NCBI RefSeq assembly: GCF_018294505.1
Contig: NC_057800.1
Span: forward strand, 169,379,703-169,443,702
DNA: 64,000 nucleotides
Source: Triticum aestivum
Lineage: Eukaryota; Streptophyta; Magnoliopsida; Poales; Poaceae
Direction of reading: 5' to 3'
Both the position numbers and the translations under genes were made by a program. The notes under the pieces are model-generated. The model was not told where the DNA came from and made no database searches. It saw only the letters and a list, made by a program, of their open reading frames with translations. How positions within the stretch are numbered: position 1 is the first letter of the stretch; each line of letters opens with the position of its first letter. This document shows positions 1-11,136 of this stretch, one piece after another.

Positions 1-282
1 GAGGAGGAGAGCGGCGGCTAGGGTTGTCTCCACGGGAGCCAGCCCTTTTATACCCCCCTTGAGTGAAATGACGAAAATGCCCCCGGCGGGGCAGGCTATT
101 TACGCGCGGTGGCACGAAACAGGAGTAACTATTCATTTCTACAGTGCTCATCCTAGATCCGACGGCCGAGGTCATCCAGCGGCTCGACCCGACGGCCGGA
201 ACTCCATCAAGCGAACCGATCCGACGGCCGAGAGTGCCTGAGCTCTGAGAGAGCTTGTAGGAACATCCTTCTCTTATCTCTT
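1..282 (-). promoter_or_regulatory. Probable host gene core promoter and 5' UTR start (minus strand, gene off left edge)
   Basis: Read on the minus strand, a TATAAAA box lies at 46-52. About 25-30 bases downstream comes a CCCTAGCCGCCGC-type leader, a composition common in grass 5' UTRs. Upstream (60-110) is a tract reading GGCATTTTCGTCATTTC on the minus strand, also frequent in cereal promoters. This block does not match the LTR of LARD-1, which begins abruptly at 283. I infer a low-copy gene promoter whose upstream side was invaded by the transposon nest. The transcribed gene would lie left of the window, and no coding sequence is visible here. Confidence 0.5.
153..232. repeat. Three spaced copies of a GATCCGACGGCCGAG-like motif
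   Basis: The core GACGGCCG occurs at 161, 191 and 223, spaced 30 and 32 bases, with flanks GATCC/GACCC on the left and AG/GA on the right. The spacing is about three helical turns, and the copies lie 110-180 bases upstream of the inferred minus-strand TATA box. They could be repeated cis-elements or a decayed minisatellite. Function is not known. Confidence 0.5.
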
Positions 283-688
283 GATTGTTGCGACCAGATG
301 ACGGATCCCAGGAGCCATATGACACCACTGATGACTACTGCTACCCCGAGGGTGCCTACTACTACGTGAAGACCGCAGACGAGTAGGAGTAGTTAGGAGG
401 CTCCCAGGCAGGAGGCCTTGCCTTTTCGATGGTTGTTGCTTTTGTGCTAGCCTTCTTAAGGCAAACTTGTCTGACTCACGTATGTACTCAGATATTGTTG
501 CTTCCGCTGACTTTTGTGTTTTCGAGCTTATGTATTCGAGCCCTCGAGGCCCATGGCTTGTAATATAAAGCTTGTATTATTTAAATTTGTGTCTAGAGTT
601 GTGTTGTGATATCTTCCCGTGAGTCCTTAATCTTGATCATACACATTTGCGTGTATGATTAGTGTACGATTGAATCGAGGGCGTTACA
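283..688 (+). mobile_element. LARD-1 truncated 5' LTR (last 406 bp)
   Basis: Bases 283-688 match 7263-7670 (the end of the 3' LTR) with roughly a dozen mismatches and one small indel by eye, about 3% divergence. To the left of 283 the similarity stops abruptly, so about 3.8 kb of the 5' LTR is missing. The LTR ends GGGCGTTACA and is followed by a primer binding site. This fixes the element as plus-strand and shows that its left side was truncated or rearranged against the promoter-like sequence. Confidence 0.85.
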
Positions 689-691
689 AGT

Positions 692-704
692 TGGTATCAG
701 AGCC
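692..704 (+). promoter_or_regulatory. LARD-1 primer binding site (initiator tRNA-Met)
   Basis: TGGTATCAGAGCC begins three bases after the LTR end and is complementary to the 3' end of plant initiator tRNA-Met (13 of 13 from memory). Complementarity stops after this stretch. Confidence 0.85.
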
Positions 705-3071
705 GACTGCCTGTAGGTAGCCCCCTTTCCAACTCCTTGGCCGAAGTTGAGTCTAGTCACTACAAGAACATTTACTAACATGGTTGTGTGTCTTATGGGC
801 CCACGTCGCCATTTGGGTGGTATTAGGATCTTTTATTCCTCGTCTATACTCTGGGACTCTAATCTCTCTTCTATTCGAGTTAAATGGTTTTACTAACTCG
901 AACATTAGGATCTCGTGATCACATCCGCCCAGAGAGCCTCTTATTTCAGATGATCGCCTACTGCATCAGAAGATTCCGAAGATACTCTACGATATTCTCT
1001 CGAGACTTTGTGCCTGTTGCCTTTGCAATTCCTTACCACCGAAATATCCTTATGGATAACTACACACACTTATCAATCTTACATTCTATCCCATTGATCT
1101 TATTATTACAAGATACCTTGAAATACTTCGGAATTTCCGAGAATCCTTTGTGCTTGCTGCCTTGCAGCTTCTTTTCCGCCTGAATACCCCCCTACGAATA
1201 ATTCCTCAAACTTATCGAGGATTCGTTCATTCCTAGTTGATCATATGTCTCACAAAATTCTTCGAGTGCAATTCGATCTCCCGAAGATCCAGTAAAGCCT
1301 AGTGCTCCCGAAAGTTTTGTCTGCCTGCATTATGGTTAAATCCATATGTCTAGCAATATTCATTAACATCCTTTGTCCTTGTCATCCTAAACCTATTGAT
1401 TCTTTATGTTGCGATTGCTCGCAATCATCAGCCGAACCCTGAAATTTGACCTTCCTACTCATAAGTCATTCTGGACATGAGCTGGTTCTCGGCAAACCAA
1501 ACCTTAATTGATTGTCGATCTATATCTATTCAACTTACTTGTATTTTGATCAGAGTGTCTGCTTCTCATCTTCTAATTTGGAAATCATAATTTCTTTGCA
1601 TTAAGCATCGAATTATTCAATTGTTTCTATAATCCAATGCCTTTGCATTCTTTTCTTCTCCTGATTGAATACTGATACTCAAATCAGATCCATTGAAGAC
1701 CATTGAATCGTTTGTTGGATTATTATCCGGCAGTTCCCTTCATGTTCAAAATTTTATGCGCTTTTCCTCGGATACATAATGCCTTTGGTAAATTGTATCA
1801 TGTCCTTTTGTCAAACATGCTCTGCTTTCGAGCTTGTGTTAATTACTCCTGAAACTTGTAGTATATGTTCCTAAGATGCCCCAAGGGGTTGAACTAATGA
1901 TTTCCCTAATTTGTGTGAACCCGGAAATTTCTATGGGTCATACTCTACTGGTGTTACGCCAGATAAAAATTTCTACACTACAACTTCGTCAAATGCAAGA
2001 AGTAATTGAGAGTTTATGCATTGAAGAAGTGGGAGTCGACCTTGAACTTTGTGTTCATGCCCATAGACACGATGTAGATCTTATCATGGAAGCTTCTCAT
2101 ACAATTAAGGTTCCCTTGGTACAAGCTCATCTTGCATGTGTAAATTGGTTCCTTGCAATCGTGGTTCTGACCATATTTCTCCTTGATTCCATTTCCTAGA
2201 CAAGTTAAAATACTTGTCTTCTGCAGATCATTTCATCTGTCCAACATCTATGTTGATCTACCTCGAGTATTGCCCCCTGTTCTCTCGAGGATATTGTGTC
2301 ATTGCACTACTCTTGAGAATTCTCATTGGAATGATACTCCATCACATCATTCCCAGCCTGATCGGCTATATCATTATCATGCTAAATTTTAACCATACTA
2401 CCTGGTCCTTCTCGGAGCACAATTTTCGATGATGAGCTAAGCTTACGTCGATCTTCCTCATCATATCATTTCACCTTGAACAACAAGCTTGATTCCGAGT
2501 TTGTGTCGTACCCGTGGTCCCCATAACGTTTTGCTTCATCATTTCTTTGAATTGATGTCATCGCCGATCAATTACATCTTCATGAAACCTCTCGACAAAT
2601 GTGTGATGATCATCATCAACATTCTGAGCTTTTCCAGGATATCAATCGAATTCATGATGAGAAATACCATCCTTGCCTCTCGATGGTTTGCATCAGCACC
2701 AACAACTTTCTTGTCTTCCCCCAACACAAATTTGTTCATATGATTTTGGAAATACATCCTTTTTGGCATGTCGATGGATTGCTACTGAGCCCGTCGGCCA
2801 CATCCTCATCTTTTCCCTGCTTATGTAAACACCTCGTTGTATCACTCTGTCAGTAAGACCCTGTTACTATTTTTGATGACATTCCGGTAGCCACCGATGG
2901 ACGAGAACTTTGCCTAATGGCCCGCCTCGTTCAACGAGAAGGATAATGGTTCTCTTCGTCCCTCGCCCTTGGTACCGACGTTGTTGCCGACATAACTGAC
3001 AGGCTACCCTCTGACATGCCTTGCTATCATAACCATGCAAGATGCCAGCATCCTTCCTACTTTTACCCCAC

Positions 3072-3124
3072 ATGGTGGGCCCGTAACCCACAGTTCCGCA
3101 GGATCGAAACCTGACTCTCATGTA
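3072..3124 (+). repeat. Initiator tRNA-Met-derived sequence (3' two-thirds) inside LARD-1
   Basis: About 50 bases align with plant initiator tRNA-Met from the anticodon arm to near the acceptor stem, with about four mismatches and one inserted base against the tRNA remembered from the literature. The anticodon stem-loop reads GGTGGGCCCGTAACCCAC, so the CAT anticodon has become CGT. The T-arm GGATCGAAACC is intact and fits the RNA polymerase III B-box. The D-arm half with the A-box is not recognisable. It is therefore not a functional tRNA gene but a tRNA-derived insertion on the sense strand of the element. Confidence 0.75.
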
Positions 3125-3430
3125 CCCCCTGTTTCTAAGGTTATTCCTCACGCTTGGCTTCGTATCATGTCACGAGCCACCTTCCGGGAGATGATCTATT
3201 CCTGATGCTCTGAACCCTTTCTCACACTCGGTTCAGGTATCAATCGTTTGTCCATCCGCTTGAAACTTCCTATTGTACCTTCATAGTTTGCTCTCGTTCT
3301 TTTATTAAGTGTCAACTCGAGAGATAATTCTGCCTCATTCCCTGAATTGTTCATCAAATAATTAACCCTATAAGAGTCAGTTCTCCCGAAGTTACTCTTT
3401 ACTTCCCCACTTAAATCTCGGGACGAGATT

Positions 3431-3449
3431 TCTTGTAGTGGAGGAGATT
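3431..3449 (+). promoter_or_regulatory. LARD-1 polypurine tract
   Basis: A purine-rich stretch ending GTGGAGGAGATT directly abuts the LTR start TGTAACACCC, the expected position of the plus-strand primer for reverse transcription. Confidence 0.75.
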
Positions 3450-4088
3450 TGTAACACCCCCAGTGTCATGCTATAGTAAACTCCTATTAATGGTGTCACA
3501 TCATCATAATTAAATTTTGCTAATCATCACTTTGTCCCAAAACGACCTCAAATTCAAATTTATAAGCCAAGTCAAAATTATTTCTCCTCAAGCTATAAAA
3601 CTAAAATGTTTGAATAGTTCTATACTTTTTCCCTAATCAATGCCATGTTGAACCAACTAGGTTTGACTCACAAAGAAATTCCTAGAAAATTAATAAGTGG
3701 TCCTAAGGCTTTTAAATTGGCCTTTTCAAAATAAGCAAATACTTATAATTTTCCAAATGATGTGAAACATTGTGTGTGGTCTCAAAATATTGCATTACTA
3801 ATTATGTGGCCATCTACACTTTTTACAAAAATCTTTTGCTAACAAATTAATATGTGAAACAGAGTTATAAAAAAATAGGAACAGAAAAGGGAGAGAGGTT
3901 CTACTGGGCACTTTGGCCCAGCTAACTACACAAAAAGCCGAGTGCGTTCTTTGCACTTGAGCCCACTGACTACAGTGCGGCCCAGCTGGCTGGGCCTTCT
4001 TCCACCTCGCTACAGGAGGCAGAAGGGTGCGTGGCGCACATCCCGTGCGCCATGACCGTGGATGCCCTCCACGTCGCTCCCCCAAGCC

Positions 4089-4094
4089 TATAAA
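4089..4094 (+). promoter_or_regulatory. TATA box of LARD-1 LTR
   Basis: TATAAA lies 640 bp inside the LTR and about 25-30 bases before an A-rich/CCTAGATC leader that passes into GC-rich sequence. It is a plausible U3/R boundary promoter. Confidence 0.55.
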
Positions 4095-5579
4095 CACGTC
4101 TCTGAAAAAACCTAGATCACCCTCGCCCATTCCCCCCCTCGATCCCCCTTCGCCCCCTCCTCTCTGGTTCGAATTCGAGCCTGCGAGCTCGCGCGATCAT
4201 CGTTGCCCCGCCCTCGTTGACGCGTCCACCGGCCTCCTCGGCGTGCGGGGGCACGTCCTGGAGGTTCGTCGTGTTCGTCCATGTCCGTTCAGAGCATCGG
4301 AGCAAGGCCGGAAGCTGCGTGGACGGCGTCGTCGACCTCTTCTTCCTCCGCCCGTCGTCCACCTTGTCGTCGCCGACCAAGCACGCGAGCTGGGACGGCC
4401 CCGCTGCGCTGCATCGCCTTCGTCCGCCTCGGTCGCCGACCACCATCGTCCCAGCCTCCCCCGCAGCTACTAAGCCCCTCGCTGGCCTCCTTGAGCCGCT
4501 CGGTGAGCTCCACTCACCCTCCCCTTCTCTTTGCCATCGCGCACGCCCACTAGGTAGTTTCCCCGCCGTGGCCGAGCGCGACGCCGCTCGAGCCCGTCGA
4601 CGTCCGCGCTCCGGTGACCCTCGGGTCATGCGCGTGCCTCCGCCGCCTGCCGCTGCTCGCTACCCGGGCCACTCGCCCGTCGCTTCCGCCATCGCCGCTG
4701 CACTTACCTCCGCGTCGCCTCGCCGGCACCCCGCGCCGCTGCACGCACACGCACGGCCCGCGCCGCGTCTGCCCAAGCGAGGCCGCGCCCTCCTGGCCCC
4801 TCCCGCGCCAAGCGCCTGGCCATGGTCGCCGCACGCGAGCGTGCGTGCCCAGCCATGGTGGCTGGCTATGCCTTGGCCGGCCATGTGTATATCCGTGTGT
4901 GCGTGTGTGTTAGATTAGGAGATAATGGCCCACGGCCATGTGCCTCCCTACTAATTAGGTTAGGTAGATTAATTACTAACATTAGTTTAGCCACTGTCAT
5001 TTACCACCGGGCTCCACCTGCTATTTAAGTTAACAACATAATAAAATCAACCTATTACTAGCTGGGTCAATGACAGGTGGACCCCGATCAGCCCTTTGAC
5101 TAGTCAAAGTTGACTAGTCAACTGCTGACTGAGCAGTTGACCTGGCCCACCAGTTAGCCCTCGGTGGGTGTACTTCTGGGTACACTTAGCAATTTCAGTG
5201 GTTAATTTCGGATTAAAAATAAAACCCAAAAATTCCAAAAGATTGTTTAAATCTTTGAAAAATCATAGAAAAATAATTGTAGCTCGAATGAAAATGTTTT
5301 CTATATGAAAGTTGCTCAGAACGACGAGGCGAATCCGAATACACGATCCGTTTTCTTGTCAGATGCCTCTAACTATCTGAACATGGAACATTCCTCCTCC
5401 GGTCATCTGTCTGACACAAGTCCGGAACCAGGAAAAACATTCCCGGTTGAATTCGCCCTTCACCTATATCGTGTAGCCATACGTTAGGTCACACTCAGCA
5501 CATCATATTGCCACGTTATGCTTTGTGATGCTATGTTTGCTTTATATTTACTGTTTCTTCCCCCTCTTCTCTCCGGTAG

Positions 5580-5650
5580 ATCCCGAGACCGATGCTGCCC
5601 TCGTGATCGACTACGTCGACGACAACCCCCCTCCTTGTCTGAGCAACCAG
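5580..5650 (+). other. Exon-like block in LARD-1 LTR with GC-type donor
   Basis: A pyrimidine-rich tract ending in TAG precedes this 71-bp block, which is followed by CAG|GCAAGC, a form typical of minor GC-AG introns. One frame is acidic (DPETDAALVIDYVDD). A comparable block with a CAG|GCAAG end occurs in the LTR of LARD-2 at 39018-39082. I infer a spliced LTR transcript. Coding status is unproven, because the acidic frames of this block and of the last block do not join in phase. Confidence 0.4.
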
Positions 5651-7280
5651 GCAAGCAAACCCTCCTTGAGCATTCCGATATCGCCCATTTCTTTCCCTCT
5701 CATGCTTGCATTAGAACTGCTACTGCTTTTTGTATGATCCTACTCTGATACATAGCCTGTTGTTGTTACCTGCTTTCATACCTTACCTGCTTATCCTAAA
5801 CTGCTTAGTATAGGATGGTTAGTGATCCATCAGTGACCCCCACCTTGTCCCAGTTGCCTCGCTTTATGTTTGATGACTCGATCAACACGATCGACGTCCA
5901 GGCCCCGACACTTCACATCACCCCCTAGTTGTACGACTCTGCAGAGTTACCATCGAGTGCCGAGGGTGGAACCTCTTACATCACTCCTGATGTGATCTCC
6001 GTAGTGTAGCTTTACGGTCGAGGTCATCGAGGGTGATTTCCTCCTTAACCACTTCAGTTACGACTCTGTCGTGCAACCCACCAAACGTGAACCTCGAGGG
6101 TGGATCCTCTTACGTTCACCTTGATGACAACATCGAGTGGAATTCACCGGGGGTGATTCCTCAGGTTTTCCCCTTGGTGTTAGACACATAGTTACTATGG
6201 TTACTATGACTTTATACTGAGCCATGTTACTAAAGACGGGTCGACCATGAGGGGTACCCGCGCGAGCTTAATTGCGAGTGATGTGGAGTCGGGTTGACCT
6301 GGACGGTGCCCGTGAGATAATTACGAGGCGTGGCCGTGCAGTCTTAGCCCTTGCCGCAAGTCCTCGAGACGGGGCAACAGGGTCACATCTTTCATGAGTC
6401 TCTGCTTGTTATCGCGCGTTCCTAATCCACTACGATTTGGATATTTGATTCGAGGGGCCTCTGGCCTGATAGCACTAACCATCACGTGGGCATAGTATGG
6501 GCGTTCTACGTCGTATGCATCAGCCGAAGCTTAATAGACGTCAACGACTGAGCGGCGCGCGCCGGTTTGGACTGGAAATCACCTACCTTGTTGAAGGAGG
6601 TAGCTAGGTCTGCTCACCGGCCGCGTTCGCAACATGCAGGAGTTCCCGGGGAGATGGCCGATGACCCCTGGGGGCATAGGTTTAGTCCGGCGTGCTGGCC
6701 TCTCTATTAAGCCTAGGTCGGGTTGCGGCGTATTGTTTGGCCGAGGCCCGGCATGACCCAGGAAAGTGTGTCCGGCCGGAGTTAATCGAGTGTGGTGGGT
6801 AAGTTGGTGCACCCCTGCAGGGAAGAAAACATCTATTGATAGCCTGTCCTATGGTAACGGACACTTGGAGTTGTATCCCGATCGATACAGCTAGAACTGG
6901 ATACTTGTGATGAGAACTGGATGGTGATGAGAATTGGTATGTGTTGACACTTGGATAGTATGGCTCTAGGATTGCTTTCTCGCATGGAGTCGAGAAAGGA
7001 TCTCTGGCCGAGGTTGATAACATTTCTACTACTTTACTTTATGCTACTCTACTCCCTCCTGTTGCTACAAGATGGTGGTTTCCACAAGATGCTAGTCTTC
7101 GATAGGACTAGGCCTTCTCTCTATTCTGGCATTCTACAGTTTAGTCCACAGATACAACCCATTCATTTGATACAGATGCATACTTAGTTTAGATCTGATG
7201 TAAGTCTTGCGAGTACTTTGGATGAGTACTCACGGTTGCTTTGCTACCTCTTTTCCCCCATACCCGATTGTTGCGACCAG

Positions 7281-7369
7281 ATGACGGATCCCAAGAGCCA
7301 TATGACACCACTGATGACTACTGCTACCCCGAGGATGCCTACTACTACGTGAAGACCGCAGGCGACTAG
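7281..7369 (+). other. Last exon-like block in LARD-1 LTR
   Basis: The acceptor-like TTGTTGCGACCAG is followed by a block whose frame reads an acidic, Tyr-rich peptide ending in a stop at 7367-7369. The copy in the truncated 5' LTR (301-390) keeps that frame open (DDGSQEPYDTTDDYCYPEG). The block starts 390 bp before the LTR end. LARD-2 has an acceptor-like CCAG|ATG at almost the same distance (376 bp) from its LTR end. Confidence 0.4.
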
Positions 7370-7940
7370 GAGTAGTTAGGAGGTCCCAGGCAGGAGGCCT
7401 TGCCTTTTCGATCGTTGTTGCTTTTGTGCTAGCCTTCTTAAGGCAAACTTGTCTGACTCACGTCTGTACTCAGATATTGTTGCTTCCGCTGACTTTTGTG
7501 TTTTCGAGCTTATGTATTCGAGCCGTCGAGGCCCATGGCTTGTAATATAAAGCTTGTATTATTTAAATTTGTGTCTAGAGTTGTGTTGTGATATCTTCCC
7601 GTGAGTCCTTGATCTTGATCGTACACATTTGTGTGTCTGATTAGTGTACGATTGAATCGAGGGCGTTACAATATAATACTCCACGGGTCCAGTCCACTGA
7701 CAACTTTTTACAACATGACATCACATCCTCCTGGTCATAATTTCGGACCATTTTGTGTCTGCCGTTCCGCGTTTCGAGACGTTGTTGCCATTGTCACATC
7801 TTGTCGAAGCAGAGATCGTGTCCCCTTATTGCGGGATTCTCATCAATACGGGTATGGGTAACCCAACCATGCTGTTTACACAGCCCTTAGGAATAGGCGA
7901 GTTTCAAGGCGAGTGGGGAGGCATTCAATATTCACTGCCT

Positions 7941-7946
7941 TTATAA
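7941..7946 (+). promoter_or_regulatory. TATA box for the antisense PF04195-type gene
   Basis: TTATAA in CCTTTATAAGG lies 118 bp upstream of the ATG at 8059 and is followed by a CT-rich leader. This indicates that the antisense gene had its own promoter independent of the LTR. Confidence 0.5.
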
Positions 7947-8058
7947 GGAGATAAGAATCCTTTTTATTCACCCACGCCTTCTCTCTTCCTCCGCCCTTCT
8001 ACTCTTGAGCTCCAACGCCCAAGTTCTCATTTTCCCCGTCTCGAGCAAGCACTCAACC

Positions 8059-11000
8059 ATGTCCGGATCCGGAGGTCAAGGCAAGTGGATGGCCTCCTCC
8101 GTCCAGGAGGAGGACATCGCCAAGCTTCGGGCGGCCAGGTACCTGGCGAAGGGAATCGCCCACAGCCTTCCGGCCCAGGAACAAATCATTCCCACGCCGA
8201 AGCCCAACGAGAGGGTAGTATTTATCCCTCATTTCCTCTGCGGGCTAGGGTTTCCACTCCACCCCTTCGTCCGCGGGCTGATGTTCTACTACGGGATAGA
8301 CTTCCACGATCTATCCCCGAACTCCCTCCTCAACATCTTGGAGTTTATCATCGTGTGCGAGGCCTTCCTACGCATCCAACCCCACTTTAGTTTGTGGCTC
8401 AAGGTCTTCAATGTGAAGCCGAAGGTGGTGGATGGCCAGCACGCGGAGTGCGAAGGCGCCATGGTGAGCAAGCTGGCCAATGTCTCCTGGCCGAAAGGCA
8501 CGTTCGTAGAGATCGTAAAAGAATGGCAGAACCATTGGTTCTATATCACAGAACCTCACGGCGCCACTTGAGCCGCAACTGCCGAATTCAACTCTGGCGC
8601 TCCCATACGATTCACCTCCTGGGTCGAGAAGGGCCCGAACCGGTGTTCGCCAGACGAGCTGACAGCGCTGCAAACGCGCATTCAAAGCATGGTGGATAAA
8701 GATATCAAACTCGTCGATATAATCCAGGTGATGCTAGTTCACTGGATTCTCCCATGACAAAGCCGAAGCCGTCCTCTATGAGAGTTCAATCCGAAGAAGC
8801 ACCATACCCTGAAAAGGCTCTTCGAAACTACTCACGAAGATGCCTGGAGGTTGCTTTTTAAGGGCAACGAAACACCGTCGGCCACAGATTCGGACCGCGG
8901 GCATGACATCAACCACCTCGCCAACGACGTATGTTATTTTTACCACATCCCTTACTTGCTCGTTTCAAGGATGATGTCTAAGCTTTTATCATCATCATTT
9001 CTTCAGGACTGGATGGAGAGGGCGAAGCGGATCCAATGTCTGGCTCCGCTGCCTGAAGAACCAGTCATCCCGCATTTAGCGAAGATGCTAGTGCCGGCGT
9101 CCTACAAGGAGCCCGAGAAGAAGGCCACAGGGAAGGCCAAGGGGGTCCGGAGTGGCCCCCACCGCAAGGGTGCTTCGGACGCAACGTCCGAAGACAACTC
9201 ATTCGTCCGCCACCGAAGACGACGATGATGATGAGGAGGAGGAGGAACACAACCCTCCCCCTGATGAGGGGAAGAAGAAGAGGGCGACCTCCACCATTCT
9301 GGAGGCGGAGGCGCCCAAGAAGGGGAAAGGCCCACTCGTGGGCAGCTCCACATGGGACGTTGAAAGCAGTCCCGAGCAACGCCCCCGCACTAAGCCCCGA
9401 GCCGCATCGTAAGTGATAGGACTTATATCCGCCCATAAAGTTTCTCCTCCTCATTGTACTGACATGATTGGTTATGTTATTGTAGTCCGGCCCACAACAG
9501 CTCCCCACGATCCTTGTCAGGAGGCTCACTGGATTCCAAGGCGATGGCCAGCGATTCACCGCAAGCTGCTCACTCCCCCAAGGCCAAGGACGATGCGGAG
9601 GTGCTGTCCCGAAGGACTGTCCCAGGCGGGTGAGAGGCTCAGGAGGCGCCAGAAGGTGAAACCCCCGTCGCCGGACACCAAGGGGAATCAATCCCCATGG
9701 AGGCTGGTGGGGAGGGCCGTATTCAGTTTGACCCTCAGCTGGACTCAATGCGGCTCCGAAATCCGGCACGCAACCTCCTTCGAAAGAAGGGGGATGCCTA
9801 TTCTGCCGGTGACCCCCGTCCAACCAGGGGCACCAGATAATCTGTTGGAAGCGCTGCGAGGCGCTTCCATTGTGGATGAGCATTGTGTCCTAATGGGCAC
9901 GGTAATTGAAAGGGTTCAGTCCGCCAAGGGCGGACTAACCGAAGCCTGCAGCAGCATGCTGACAGGTTTTGAGGTAAGCGACGCAAAAAAGAGAAAATCC
10001 CAATGTAGACAGTAGCCCCTGAGACACTGTTCGGTGTTCTGAAACAAAAAGGCGGACAGAGGATCAATCTCCAATTGCAGGAAGCTAACTAAAATTTTCT
10101 GAAATGTAAACACAGGCATCGCTATTGGCCGCAGCCTCGCATACTGCCGAAGTCTCCGGACTGAAGCAGAAACTGGCGGAGGCCGAGGAAGAGCTGGGCC
10201 AGGTGAAGAGGCAGCTCCAGGAAAAACAAGGTATGTAATAACCTGTTGTGTAATAAAAAAAGGTGAAATTATATGCATTGACCGGAATTCCATGATATGT
10301 ACAGAGGCGACGACCGAGGTCGAGGCCCTGAAAAAGGCCCTGGCCGAAGCCAAAGGGAAGGCCGTCAAGGAGCAGGCCACTCGAAAGAAGCTCAAGGCCC
10401 GGGTCAACGAGGTCCAACAAGAGCTCCAAGACGCAGTGAAGAAGTGCGAGACCTTGGAGCGTGATGCGTCGGTTCAAGAGATCGAACTCGCCAAGGCTCT
10501 TCAGAGTGTGGAGACGCCCGGTTTGAAGCCCAGGGCGCCCTCCAGGAGATCCAGGAGGCCAGGAAGATCGCGGCGGGTAAGGCATTCAGTATGCGAAGCA
10601 AAAATGTGAAGAGAAAATATCTTTTACTAACCCGGATTTGGAGTTCTCCAGGGGCTTTTACTGATCTGCCACGCGGTGTGGCTGACGCCGCAGAGTTCTT
10701 CCGAGCCGAAGAAGGGAGCTCCACGGAGAAGTTGTTCTGGTCGCAATATCTTGCGCCAGAACATCTGGTGCCCTTCAGCGATTAGCTAAAACAGCTGGTC
10801 GAGCTGCATAGGGTGGCCGAACTTGCCATGAAGGATTTAATAATCCAGTTGTGGCCAGCCGAAGCTATACCTGGCAGTTACTTCGGCCTCGTGAAACGAC
10901 TAGTGGATGCCTGTCCTCGGCTAGACGTCGTCAAGCGGTCCGTCTGCATCGAGGGCGCACGTCTGGCCTTCTCCTATTGCAAGGTCTAGTGGGCGAAGCT

Positions 11001-11136
11001 GGATGCTGTCAAGTTAGCGACCGAGGGGCCAACGGAGGGCAAGGAGCACCGCACACCCGAGCGATACTTCGGTGATGTCTTGGAGGGGTCCCGCATTGTT
11101 GTGGATCATTGTGCGAAAGACACTATCTTTGAATGA
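8059..11136 (+). pseudogene. PF04195 (putative gypsy-type transposon, Transposase_28) protein, multi-exon pseudogene
   Basis: The ATG at 8059 (ACCATGTC context) starts a protein beginning MSGSGGQGKWMASS. The first exon (8059-8928) holds the PF04195 globular domain, with motifs PHFLCGLGFPLHPFVRGLMFYY and TRIQSMVDKD split around nonsense codons at 8569 (TGA, likely from TGG), 8755 and 8788. The donor GTATGT is at 8929 and an acceptor at 9006. Exon 2 has a basic stretch and then a frameshift into an acidic D/E-rich tract (9210-9260). Later exons (10116-10230, 10305-10576, 10652-11136) encode a long coiled coil rich in A, E, K and Q and a conserved C-terminus (LWPAEAIPGSYFGLVKRL) ending at the TGA at 11134-11136, with further stops at 10783 and 10987. 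The biochemical role of this family is unknown. It sits antisense to the host retrotransposon. Confidence 0.75.

Larger units (their letters stand above)
689..3449 (+). mobile_element. LARD-1 internal domain, non-coding
   Basis: This 2.76-kb region lies between the two LTRs. All ORFs are short and unrelated to gag, protease, reverse transcriptase or integrase. It is pyrimidine-rich on the plus strand and contains the usual cis-signals (primer binding site at the left end, polypurine tract at the right end). A long LTR with a non-coding internal domain is the defining layout of Large Retrotransposon Derivatives such as barley Sukkula. The element would depend on proteins supplied by other Gypsy elements. 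An initiator-tRNA-like segment lies at 3072-3124. Confidence 0.75.
3450..7670 (+). mobile_element. LARD-1 3' LTR (4.2 kb)
   Basis: The LTR starts TGTAACACCC and ends GGGCGTTACA, giving short inverted termini. At 4221 bp it is far longer than a usual Gypsy LTR. A TATA box at 4089-4094 is followed by a GC-rich leader-like stretch (4110-4870), a GTGAGC donor-like site at 4503, an exon-like block at 5580-5650 and a last exon-like block beginning after an acceptor at 7280. The remaining sequence is AT-rich or repeat-like without long ORFs. GC-rich ORFs at 4027-4918 run in all frames because of composition and are not supported as proteins. Confidence 0.85.

Noticed and set aside
884..2856. Several 60-107-codon ORFs in LARD-1 interior
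   Set aside because: They are short, overlapping, of AT-rich composition and without recognisable motifs; the domain is considered non-coding.
3072..3124. Functional tRNA gene
   Set aside because: The 5' half with D-arm and A-box is missing and the anticodon is mutated.
4027..4918. Overlapping GC-rich ORFs (up to 233 codons) as a host gene exon
   Set aside because: They lie inside the 3' LTR of LARD-1, are open on both strands by composition, and show no domain. I note the region as a leader-like block only.
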